DNA of 7,653 nt from Cyclobacteriaceae bacterium (GTDB lineage: Bacteria; Bacteroidota; Bacteroidia; Cytophagales; Cyclobacteriaceae), in the NCBI GenBank assembly GCA_025455445.1, contig JALOMN010000193.1, positions 1 to 7,653 of the forward strand, read 5' to 3'. Below, piece after piece: positions 1 to 6,291 of the stretch. Under the pieces are notes generated by a model that saw nothing but the letters and a program-made list of their open reading frames with translations, had not been told where the DNA came from and made no database searches. Position 1 is the stretch's first letter. Every line of letters starts with the position of its first letter. Position numbers and translations under genes: made by a program.

Positions 1-825
1 CAGGCCTGTGCCGAAAGGGGCGCAAAGCCACTTATGCAAACTGGTGCCAAAGTAGTCGCAGTTGAGATCAGAAATTTTATAATCAATATGGGCGAACGAG
101 TGTGCAGCATCTACCAGGCTGATGATGCCACGCTTGCGTGCCTCTGCACATAGTTTGGTGGCTGGTAATATTTGTCCCGTCCAGGTGATTAAATGAGTGA
201 TGTGCCAGATTTTAGTTTTAGAGGTAGTAGCATCTACATATGCCTTGATCACGTCTTCGTCATTATCTACCGGAAGAGTAAGATTGATCCAATTGATCTT
301 TACACCTTCGCGCATCTCGCGTTGTTTCCAGGCGTGAATCATGTTGGGGTAATCTTGTTTCGTCATCACAATTTCATCACCGCGTTTCATGTCAATTCCC
401 CAGGTAAATGTGCCCAACGCTTCGGTGGTGTTGCGATTAATCGCGAGCTCCTCGTGGCTTACACCGGCCAGGTCTGCCAGTTTTCTTCTGAGCGGCTCAC
501 GGCCTTTATCCAGAATTTGCCACATGTAATAGGTGGGCGCTTCATTGCTAAGATGATAATAACGATCCACCGCATCCTGCACTACTTTAGGCTGCGGACT
601 CACTCCACCATTGTTAAGGTTTAGGATATTGGGTGTGACAGTATAGGCCTGCGCCATACGCGCCCATAAGTCTTCATCGGTGGCAGCTTGCAGTGGTGAA
701 AGCTTATTGAGTGAGATAAGCGCATCTGAAATATCTTCTGAAATTGCCTGGCTAACCAAAGGCGTAAGCGACAGGGCGCTGGCTGCACCCAATGTTTTTT
801 GAAAGAATGATCTGCGGGTGGTCAT
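1..825 (-). CDS. Tat-exported class V aminotransferase-fold PLP enzyme (partial)
   Basis: This is a PLP-dependent enzyme of the class V aminotransferase fold (isopenicillin N epimerase / cysteine desulfurase-like). 275 codons are visible from ATG at 825-823; the C-terminus lies beyond base 1. Residues 1-27 look like a twin-arginine signal (TTRRSFFQK with R4-R5, then a hydrophobic Ala/Leu stretch), so export of the folded, cofactor-loaded protein is inferred. Family landmarks are NLNNGGVSP (about 69-77), NTTEA (132-136, phosphate-binding region), QDYPNM (157-162), HITHLITWTGQ (208-218), DAAHS (239-243, Asp contacting the PLP ring nitrogen) and TSLHKW (261-266), where K265 should form the Schiff base. 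Roughly the last third of a typical 400-430-residue protein is missing. The substrate cannot be read from the sequence; epimerase, desulfurase or lyase activity are all possible. It lies 182 bp downstream of the HAD gene on the same strand, so it may have its own promoter. Confidence 0.93.
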   Translation of the reverse strand, partial: MTTRRSFFQKTLGAASALSLTPLVSQAISEDISDALISLNKLSPLQAATDEDLWARMAQAYTVTPNILNLNNGGVSPQPKVVQDAVDRYYHLSNEAPTYYMWQILDKGREPLRRKLADLAGVSHEELAINRNTTEALGTFTWGIDMKRGDEIVMTKQDYPNMIHAWKQREMREGVKINWINLTLPVDNDEDVIKAYVDATTSKTKIWHITHLITWTGQILPATKLCAEARKRGIISLVDAAHSFAHIDYKISDLNCDYFGTSLHKWLCAPFGTGL

Positions 826-884
826 TTATTTAAATTATTAATTATGGAATAACTTAAAAGATAGAATTTATTAAAGGGAATTCA

Positions 885-915
885 TACTCACTTTTTCCGA
901 TGGCAACTGTGAGTA
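885..915. repeat. Inverted repeat TACTCAC-N17-GTGAGTA
   Basis: Two perfect 7-bp arms (885-891 and 909-915) lie in the gap upstream of the Tat-signal PLP enzyme. A further GTGAGT occurs at 937-942. The element is about 60-90 bp upstream of the start codon, so it could be an operator or a leader hairpin, but chance is not excluded. Confidence 0.35.
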
Positions 916-1007
916 CATAGATGGATAAAATTTTACGTGAGTCAATTACAAACTCCTTTTAAAGCTCAATTTGAAAGAGTTATAAATGATAGTAGTTCTA
1001 ACAATAT

Positions 1008-1688
1008 TTATAAATATGCCAACAAATCATTTATCGTGTCCAATTCTTTGAATTTTTCATGTTCTACCTGACCTTCTACCCTTTCATGAGCCCACGTAAC
1101 ATGATAAGGAATATGAAATCCATAACCACCCAGATTTAATACAGGCAAAATATCTGACTTAAGCGAATTGCCCACCATCGCAAAATTTTCAGGTGGAATA
1201 TCTAAGTGGCGAATGAGTTTTCTGAAATCATCTTCTTTCTTTTCTGACATGATTTCGATGTGATGAAAGTAAGATTCAAGCCCTGACTTCTTAAGTTTTC
1301 TTTCCTGGTCAAGCAAATCACCTTTGGTGGCCATCACCAGCCGATACTTTCCTTTTAAATGACTCAGTACATCACTTACTCCATCCATTAGGTCAACCGG
1401 CTTGTTTAATATTTCCTGGCCGTATTCAATAATTTTTTCTATCGCGGAATTTGGAATTTGTTTATCGGTAATGCGTATCGCGGTTTCAATCATCGAAAGC
1501 ATAAACGCTTTTATTCCATAGCCATATAGACCAATATTTTTTATTTCTGTGCTTAATAGTTCGCGTGCAACGGTATGTTGGGGCAGATAATTTTCCAGCA
1601 GCTCGCAAAACTTCTTTTCTGTTTCCTGAAAATAGGCTTCATTATGCCACAGCGTATCGTCTGCATCAAAGGCAATAACTTTAATCAT
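1008..1688 (-). CDS. HAD-superfamily phosphatase-like hydrolase
   Basis: A complete 226-residue cytoplasmic hydrolase of the haloacid dehalogenase superfamily, probably a small-molecule phosphatase. Motif I is FDADDTLW, with nucleophile D8 and acid/base D10. Residues of about 15-95 form the helical cap of a subfamily I enzyme. Motif II is MATKGD (T121), motif III is a lysine at 150 or 151, and motif IV is MVGNSLKSD, with D179 as the Mg-binding acid. The usual Gly-Asp of motif IV is Gly-Asn (G173-N174), a variant I know from intact members, so activity is expected. The length is normal for the family. The start ATG at 1688-1686 puts motif I at the N-terminus as expected. It lies 67 bp downstream of the DUF6544-like gene on the same strand and may be cotranscribed with it. 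The substrate is unknown. Confidence 0.95.
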   Translation of the reverse strand: MIKVIAFDADDTLWHNEAYFQETEKKFCELLENYLPQHTVARELLSTEIKNIGLYGYGIKAFMLSMIETAIRITDKQIPNSAIEKIIEYGQEILNKPVDLMDGVSDVLSHLKGKYRLVMATKGDLLDQERKLKKSGLESYFHHIEIMSEKKEDDFRKLIRHLDIPPENFAMVGNSLKSDILPVLNLGGYGFHIPYHVTWAHERVEGQVEHEKFKELDTINDLLAYL

Positions 1689-1755
1689 ACAGTTTATTTG
1701 AATAGCGAAGCTAATGAATCAACTTCTGAAATACTATGTGGGTGGACATGAATTC

Positions 1756-2856
1756 TTATTGCGACTTTACATTGTATTGCACATCCATGCAATGGAATTG
1801 ACCATATACTAAATCTCCTTTGGGCAAACTCCAAACCGCCTCACCATAAGATGGCACTCTATTTCCATTGATTTCTATGTAATCTTTTACGGGTGTGGAA
1901 AACTGAATTTTTTGAATTTCATCCTGGCTGACTATCCTGCGCCTGTCATCAGAAGTAAAGTTGATAAGTTCACCCTGAGTATTAAAATGTAACGTTGCAG
2001 AGATGCTAATATCTTGAAATGTAAAAATTGCTTTTGAAGACAGACTGTCAAGTGGCTGCCACGATATTCGTTCATCTACCAAGGCTCCGGGCGCATAAAG
2101 ACACAAGTCGTTGAACCAGGTTACTGTTTCTGCGATGTCCATTTCTCTGCCAGATTGATACTGCACTGTGAATAGGGATAGTAAGCGGATGTCCATGGTA
2201 GCAATTCCATTTCTATATGCATGGTAGCCACCGACCGGCAATTTTTTCATAATGGCTTTCATGTAAAAGAGCCGGGTAGGTTTTTCAATGAAGTTATATT
2301 GTTCGGTAGTAAAAGGCATCCATTCTGATTTTTCATCTGCCCGGATTTGTCCTTTGAATTGGATGAAGAAGTTTTTGGGTATCGGTTTATTGAGTGCCCC
2401 TGAATAAATGATGTAGCGCTGCACAGGTTCGGGCAGTGTAGAGATTGCTTCAGTGGTAAGCAGCGGTTCATTAAGGTTGTTTATATAAGATATGTTTGCT
2501 GCTACATCTTTTTTGTATTGATGTTCAAAGCGCCACGCAGCCCAGGCAGGAATTACAATGAACAGTATGATTATGTTGGCAAGTGTGCCGAATTTTGCAT
2601 CCTGCCAATAGAACATGATTAGTAGTTGTGAAAGGAAAATACCGACTAAAGCAATCAGCCACCAATATTCATTTTGTAAAAAATAGAATAATGCAGTTGC
2701 GATCAGAAGAATGGTGACGAATAGCCACAGTATTCCCATCGGTTTTGAAATTTGCCTGGTAAGTTGATTGACATCTGCGAAACCAAAGGCCTTAACAAAA
2801 CCAAGGAGGTGAATCAGGCCATGAACCAGTAATAGGAAGGCAAAAAGATATTTCAT
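1756..2856 (-). CDS. DUF6544/DUF6920-like membrane protein
   Basis: A 366-residue protein with four predicted membrane helices at the N-terminus (about 3-23, 40-60, 65-83 and 91-109), followed by a soluble, beta-rich domain of about 240 residues. The soluble part shows features I associate with the DUF6544/DUF6920 group: LPEPVQRYI (141-149), a GQIR strand, TWFNDLCLYAPGALVD (246-261), a SATLHF strand (286-291) and INFTSDDRRR (298-307). The family assignment is from memory and the two DUFs are hard to separate by eye. No catalytic motif is recognisable and the function is unknown. The gene starts 106 bp from the divergently transcribed LytTR regulator, so it is a natural candidate for control by that regulator. 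Start ATG 2856-2854; the leader is A/T-rich with a possible weak AGGAG further upstream (CTCCTG at 2867-2872 on this strand). Confidence 0.88.
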   Translation of the reverse strand: MKYLFAFLLLVHGLIHLLGFVKAFGFADVNQLTRQISKPMGILWLFVTILLIATALFYFLQNEYWWLIALVGIFLSQLLIMFYWQDAKFGTLANIIILFIVIPAWAAWRFEHQYKKDVAANISYINNLNEPLLTTEAISTLPEPVQRYIIYSGALNKPIPKNFFIQFKGQIRADEKSEWMPFTTEQYNFIEKPTRLFYMKAIMKKLPVGGYHAYRNGIATMDIRLLSLFTVQYQSGREMDIAETVTWFNDLCLYAPGALVDERISWQPLDSLSSKAIFTFQDISISATLHFNTQGELINFTSDDRRRIVSQDEIQKIQFSTPVKDYIEINGNRVPSYGEAVWSLPKGDLVYGQFHCMDVQYNVKSQ

Positions 2857-2879
2857 AATGTATTACAGGAGATAAGCAC

Positions 2880-2900
2880 TGAAAAATGAGTAATTTTTCA
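2880..2900. promoter_or_regulatory. Inverted repeat TGAAAAAT-N5-ATTTTTCA in divergent gap
   Basis: Perfect 8-bp arms (2880-2887 and 2893-2900) separated by GAGTA. The repeat sits between two divergent genes, about 24 bp from the DUF6544-like start and 63 bp from the LytTR start. Position and symmetry fit a regulator binding site, though AT-rich repeats arise easily by chance. Confidence 0.4.
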
Positions 2901-2925
2901 TTTTGTTTTTATGATATTCATTGTG
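2897..2925 (+). promoter_or_regulatory. Candidate LytTR site: TTCATTTTG-N11-TTCATTGTG direct repeat
   Basis: Two 9-bp direct repeats matching at 8 of 9 positions (2897-2905 and 2917-2925) have starts 20 bp apart, close to two helical turns. LytTR-domain regulators such as AgrA and ComE are known to bind two imperfect 9-bp direct repeats about 12 bp apart. The element lies 37 bp upstream of a gene encoding a LytTR protein, so autoregulation or control of the divergent gene is inferred. The base sequence itself does not match the classical LytTR consensus. Confidence 0.4.
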
Positions 2926-2932
2926 TGATTCG

Positions 2933-2946
2933 CTGATTTTAATCAG
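2933..2946. repeat. Short palindrome CTGATT-TT-AATCAG
   Basis: Six-bp inverted arms with a 2-bp centre, 16 bp upstream of the LytTR start codon. It could be an operator overlapping the leader. It is short enough to be coincidental. Confidence 0.3.
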
Positions 2947-2952
2947 TCTTGC

Positions 2953-2968
2953 TTTATCCGATATGAAA
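2953..2968 (+). repeat. Shared start-codon element TTTATCCGATATGAAA, copy 1
   Basis: This 16-bp sequence covers the last 10 leader bases and the first two codons (Met-Lys) of the LytTR gene. An identical copy lies, in the same relation to the start codon, on the minus strand at 4552-4567 ahead of the membrane-protein gene. It supports ATG 2963 as the true start. Confidence 0.7.
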
Positions 2969-3838
2969 ATTCAATACCACGATAAATGGCTTCGCCTGAT
3001 CGGCTACCCGCTGCTAGGATTTATTATAAGACATTTTGGAGAATATGAGTCAATAGGTTCTCTGATGAAGAAGCCTTTGTATTATGGGGATTTGGTATGG
3101 AATACTTTATTGGTAGCGCTCAGCTGGGAAGCGAACAGGCGCCTGATACTTTATCTTGATGAACATTATTCCTGGGTAACGCAACGTTTCCAGCGATTTG
3201 TTATGCAGTCCTTTGCTGCCGTAATGATTTCTGTTCCCATTGTAGCGGCTATGATTTATTTATGGAATGAAATAATAATCAAGCGCCCGGGTAATTTTGA
3301 CACAGGCTATTTATTGGTTTATGATTTTCCGCTCACCATTGTGTTTACATTGATAGTACACATGATTTATACCGGAATATATTTTAATCAATATTATAGC
3401 AATACTATCCTGCAACTAGAAAGCCGGGTAAAGGAGTTAGAGATTTCGATAGCAGGGGTGAATACATCGGCCGAGTTAAATAAACCTTCCGGTTATCGCG
3501 ATTTGCTAATTTTAAATTATGGCACCTCATCTGTGCCGGTGCATACTCAGGATGTGGCCTACATCTATAAGCAGAATGAAATTTCTTTTATAAAGACATT
3601 TGATGGAAAGGAGTATACCTCTTCATCCTCACTGGAAAATCTGGAAGCCATGCTCGACCCGGTTACCTTCTTTCGCCTCAACAGGCAAATGCTTGGAAAT
3701 GTTAAAGCAATTCGTCAGTTTAAATCGGATGCTACAGGCAAATTGATTTTAGATCTGCAGCCTTCCTTTACTGAAGAAGTAACTGTGAGTAAAAAGAAGG
3801 CAGCAGAATTTCGTGAATGGATTGGAAGAAAAATCTGA
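2963..3838 (+). CDS. Membrane-anchored LytTR-domain transcriptional regulator
   Basis: A 291-residue one-component regulator. The N-terminal half is a membrane domain with about four helices (roughly 9-27, 42-58, 82-102 and 119-142), followed by a short coiled-coil-like linker (QLESRVKELE, 151-160). The C-terminal LytTR DNA-binding domain spans about 181-288. It carries the family core FFRLNRQMLGNVKAI (236-250), with NRQ in place of the more common HRS, as in many Bacteroidota members. There is no receiver or kinase domain, so it probably senses a membrane or envelope signal directly. ATG 2963 was chosen over an in-frame TTG at 2921 because the family typically begins MKxxYxDKW-RLIGxP and because the leader is shared with the gene at 4557. 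Its likely targets are its own promoter and the divergent DUF6544-like gene, judged from the repeats between them. It is convergent with the next gene, 17 bp from its stop. Confidence 0.93.
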   Translation: MKIQYHDKWLRLIGYPLLGFIIRHFGEYESIGSLMKKPLYYGDLVWNTLLVALSWEANRRLILYLDEHYSWVTQRFQRFVMQSFAAVMISVPIVAAMIYLWNEIIIKRPGNFDTGYLLVYDFPLTIVFTLIVHMIYTGIYFNQYYSNTILQLESRVKELEISIAGVNTSAELNKPSGYRDLLILNYGTSSVPVHTQDVAYIYKQNEISFIKTFDGKEYTSSSSLENLEAMLDPVTFFRLNRQMLGNVKAIRQFKSDATGKLILDLQPSFTEEVTVSKKKAAEFREWIGRKI

Positions 3839-3855
3839 TTTATTTTTTACAAGCA

Positions 3856-4557
3856 TTATGCGAGCTCAAAAAACTCTACATAAATACCAAGTAGAATATG
3901 CCAAATAAGGTAATGTCCCAACCGCACTGACAGCGAAGCCAGAAAGCCACTTTTCTTAAAGTAAATCGCCTGAAGGAAATTCATACCAAAACCTGTCAGT
4001 AAAGAGTAAAGAATTAATACAATGCCCCCTGAGGGTAGTTGTTCAAGTGGTTCGCGCAATGCAGTGAGGACTGCCCCAGCCCAGAAAAAATGATTGTAAT
4101 ACTTCCCATCTTTGAAACGAGCACCAATAAGAAGGAGAATGGTAATGGGAATGAATCGATAAAAAACCTCCACATCAAAGGCGCCTGAAAAGTATAGGAA
4201 AAGTGAATACGGAAAAGGTTGCAGAAAGGGAGGAAGCTCACTATATGGTTCCGGATGCATGATTAATTTAATCACAACAACATCCAGCACTCCGAATACC
4301 ACGCCAATCAGTGCAGGTAGTAAAAATCTGTTGTAAGCAGAAACCTTTTCATCCAGAAAATCAGGTAGCCGTGAAGTTGTTTGTAAGAAACAAAATGGAA
4401 TGCCTGCCAATAAAATAAACAGCGTAGTCCAATCCCACACTCTCAAAAATGAGTGCGACCCTGAAATGGCTCTGCCATAATACATTCCAGTAATGGCAAT
4501 GAGCAGGAATAGCAGGTAAATGGCAACATTACTTTTAGTTCCTTTGGTCAGTTTCAT
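3856..4557 (-). CDS. Polytopic membrane protein, possibly a degenerate CPBP-like protein
   Basis: A 233-residue integral membrane protein with about six or seven hydrophobic segments (roughly 10-28, 44-59, 77-99, 118-145, 155-167, 176-199 and 203-226). I do not recognise it with certainty. VEVFYR (129-134) resembles the EExxxR motif of CPBP/Abi intramembrane proteases, but the first Glu is Val. The segment GMNFLQAIYFKKSGFLASLSVRLGHY (191-216), with H215 and H220, resembles the late CPBP helices. No clear middle FxxxH motif is seen. It may be a non-proteolytic relative or unrelated. The start ATG at 4557-4555 lies in the 16-bp sequence shared with the LytTR gene, hinting at a linked role. It lies downstream of the broken hydrolase on the same strand, beyond a strong hairpin. 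Confidence 0.85.
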   Translation of the reverse strand: MKLTKGTKSNVAIYLLFLLIAITGMYYGRAISGSHSFLRVWDWTTLFILLAGIPFCFLQTTSRLPDFLDEKVSAYNRFLLPALIGVVFGVLDVVVIKLIMHPEPYSELPPFLQPFPYSLFLYFSGAFDVEVFYRFIPITILLLIGARFKDGKYYNHFFWAGAVLTALREPLEQLPSGGIVLILYSLLTGFGMNFLQAIYFKKSGFLASLSVRLGHYLIWHILLGIYVEFFELA

Positions 4558-4567
4558 ATCGGATAAA
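4552..4567 (-). repeat. Shared start-codon element TTTATCCGATATGAAA, copy 2
   Basis: On the minus strand this 16-bp sequence spans the last 10 leader bases and the first two codons of the membrane-protein gene. It is identical to 2953-2968 ahead of the LytTR regulator. Identity stops sharply on both sides. Confidence 0.7.
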
Positions 4568-4586
4568 TTCTATTTATAGATACATC

Positions 4587-4621
4587 AGGTTATTGGAAGA
4601 ATTTTGTTCTTCCAATAACCT
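4587..4621 (-). terminator. Perfect 15-bp hairpin after the hydrolase gene
   Basis: The arms at 4587-4601 and 4607-4621 (AGGTTATTGGAAGAA and its exact complement) enclose a 5-base loop. On the minus strand the stem begins 6 bp after the hydrolase stop codon, and it ends 29 bp before the next gene's start. A run of six T precedes the stem and none follows it, so it is not a textbook intrinsic terminator. It could be a terminator of unusual form, a 3'-end stabiliser or processing site, or a leader structure of the downstream membrane-protein gene. The sequence supports the hairpin strongly; its role is inferred. Confidence 0.65.
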
Positions 4622-4627
4622 AAAAAA

Positions 4628-5696
4628 TTATTTCATCAATTGATCAAGAAAACGCTTGTCTGAAAAATTGCCATTGTTTTTGTAGAGAACGGAAATTCCA
4701 CCCGTCTCTTCATAATATAATGCATTCGCTTCAAGCCCTGCCAATGAACCATTATGGCCATAGGCTATGCCAGCATCGGTGCGCCATAGTCAATGTTGCC
4801 AATGAAACTAACTGCCCTCCAAATAGGGCACGCATAAATTTATTCAATTCCTCAGCATTGGTTATTAAGCCACCGTCTGGCTGGCCATCACCTTCGGCTC
4901 TGTCCCATTGCGAAACATCCATTAATATTCCATTGTTGTAAAAATCAACATATCCTCTTACCACATTCCGATCATCGCGTTTCTCAATGTATGTATGAGT
5001 GAGTGAGAGTGGAGTGAAGATATAATTATTCATAAGCACTTGAATTGTTTGTCCGCTTTTTCGTTCAGCAATCAATCCCAGTAGCCAGTAGTTGGTGTTG
5101 CTATAGGAATAACCTGTACCTGGTTCGAAGTGAAGTTTTTTTCCATACACATAGTTGTCAAGCATTTTTTCAATGCTCATCTCATACATGTAGCTGGGAT
5201 TATTGATAATTTCAGCCTGATAGTTCAAACTTTCGTTTGGAGGATCAAAGATGCCACTTAAATGGGATAGCAAGTGACGCAGTGTAATCCGGTCTGCTTT
5301 TTCGATGTTCCCGGAAGTTTCTGGTAACAGGTCGATGAGTTTATCTTCAAGAGATAGTTTTTGCTCTTCCACCATTCTCATGATCACTACAGCAGTAAAC
5401 ATTTTAGTAATGCTTCCGGTGCGGAACTGATCGATGGTTTTCATTGGTGTTTGATACTCCAGATTTGATTTTCCTGTGGCGCCTATCCATAATGTCTCTC
5501 CCGGCTTATCAATAAGCAAGATGCTGCCCGGTGAAAAGGTGTCCTTCTTATACTTCTCTAATTCGCTTTGATATTGCTGATGCTTCGGATGATTTTCATA
5601 CGATACATCTTCCATATCCTGTGGTTCGGGAATAATGATTTCGTTGCTGCAGGCAAGAAATAATAAACACAATAGAGATATTGTAATTGATTTCAT
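4628..5696 (-). pseudogene. Frameshifted lipoprotein serine hydrolase (beta-lactamase / PBP-like fold)
   Basis: A serine hydrolase of the class C beta-lactamase / DD-peptidase-like family, broken near its 3' end. From ATG 5696 the frame runs 314 codons to a stop at 4754-4752. Residues 1-16 are a lipoprotein-like signal (FLAC, C16). The first catalytic motif is S95-I-T-K98 and the second is Y198-S-N200. After about residue 304 (near 4785-4800) the protein no longer resembles the family. The expected remainder, including the third motif YGHNG (4748-4762) and a good C-terminal strand region, is in another frame, open from 4789 for 53 codons to the stop at 4630-4628. The joint is also shorter than expected between LVS and YGHNG, which suggests a small deletion and not only one extra base. 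No homopolymer lies at the joint. It is the last gene of a three-gene unit, 7 bp after its neighbour. Unless the break is an assembly error, the product lacks a complete active site. Confidence 0.88.
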
Positions 5697-5703
5697 ATGT
5701 AGA

Positions 5704-6282
5704 TTATTTTAAGTTAAGCCGTGTGCCGATGTGAATGGTTTTATGAGGTAAGGCTGGAATGCCTTTAAAACCAAAGGGCATTTCGCCAAACATCTCATAG
5801 CGAGTGAATGCCGAGAAGTTTTTGAATTGATAACCCGCACCCAGTCCGATTGAAGGTGCAAACCTTCCAAATGTGGACGATGCCTTGATAAAATCACCAT
5901 TCACATTTTCATAACGAGGCATGGCAGAATGGATGAGCATATACCCCACGCCAACAGTTGCATCGGCAAAGGCATTTCCAAAAAATCTGCGATAGCCAAA
6001 TTCAGAGGTGAGGCTAAAAGCATTGTGCAGATCTTTATGTGAATAATAGGAGAGATTTATCGTTTGCATGAGTTGACGGGAATCCTTTTTTGAATAATAT
6101 AATTCTGTTCCGATGCGCACACCCAGGCTTCCATTTTTAAAAATATTTTTGAAGTTGGGCAGACTTACTGATTCTGAGAATACAGTAACGGTGATGGGAA
6201 TTCCGCCTGATGGCATATCTACTTGTGCCAATGCGATACTGCTTGAAAAAACAAGCAAGAGGGAAGTAAGCAAGTGTTTCAT
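5704..6282 (-). CDS. Secreted outer-membrane beta-barrel-like protein
   Basis: A 192-residue protein with a Sec signal peptide (residues 1-19, cleavage probably after ALA and before Q20). The mature part consists of alternating hydrophobic/polar strands rich in Tyr, Phe and Gly (for example SLGVRIGTELYYS, INLSYYS, ATVGVGYML, SIGLGAGYQF and TIHIGTRLNL at the C-terminus), as in small 8-stranded outer-membrane barrels. No specific family is recognised and no enzymatic motif is seen. It sits between a second barrel-like gene (9 bp upstream) and the lipoprotein hydrolase gene (7 bp downstream), all on one strand, so the three probably share an mRNA and an envelope role. Start ATG 6282-6280 gives the signal peptide directly. 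Confidence 0.88.
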   Translation of the reverse strand: MKHLLTSLLLVFSSSIALAQVDMPSGGIPITVTVFSESVSLPNFKNIFKNGSLGVRIGTELYYSKKDSRQLMQTINLSYYSHKDLHNAFSLTSEFGYRRFFGNAFADATVGVGYMLIHSAMPRYENVNGDFIKASSTFGRFAPSIGLGAGYQFKNFSAFTRYEMFGEMPFGFKGIPALPHKTIHIGTRLNLK

Positions 6283-6291
6283 ATTGTTAGA

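Noticed and set aside
193..624. Open frame of 143 codons on the plus strand
   Set aside because: It is antisense to the PLP enzyme, whose motifs are unmistakable on the minus strand, and its product resembles no protein family.
826..1007. Possible small gene or promoter in the 182-bp gap
   Set aside because: No open frame with protein-like features and no convincing TTTG / TAnnTTTG promoter pair were found; only the short repeats are reported.
2921..2962. In-frame TTG that would extend the LytTR protein by 14 residues
   Set aside because: The extension covers the repeat-rich promoter region, the family begins at MKIQYHDKW, and ATG 2963 carries the shared start-codon element.
3839..3855. Possible bidirectional terminator between the convergent genes
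   Set aside because: The 17-bp gap has a T-run but no inverted repeat around it.
4720..4941. Plus-strand open frame of 73 codons over the hydrolase frameshift
   Set aside because: The minus strand carries family motifs in two frames across this stretch; the plus-strand product looks random.
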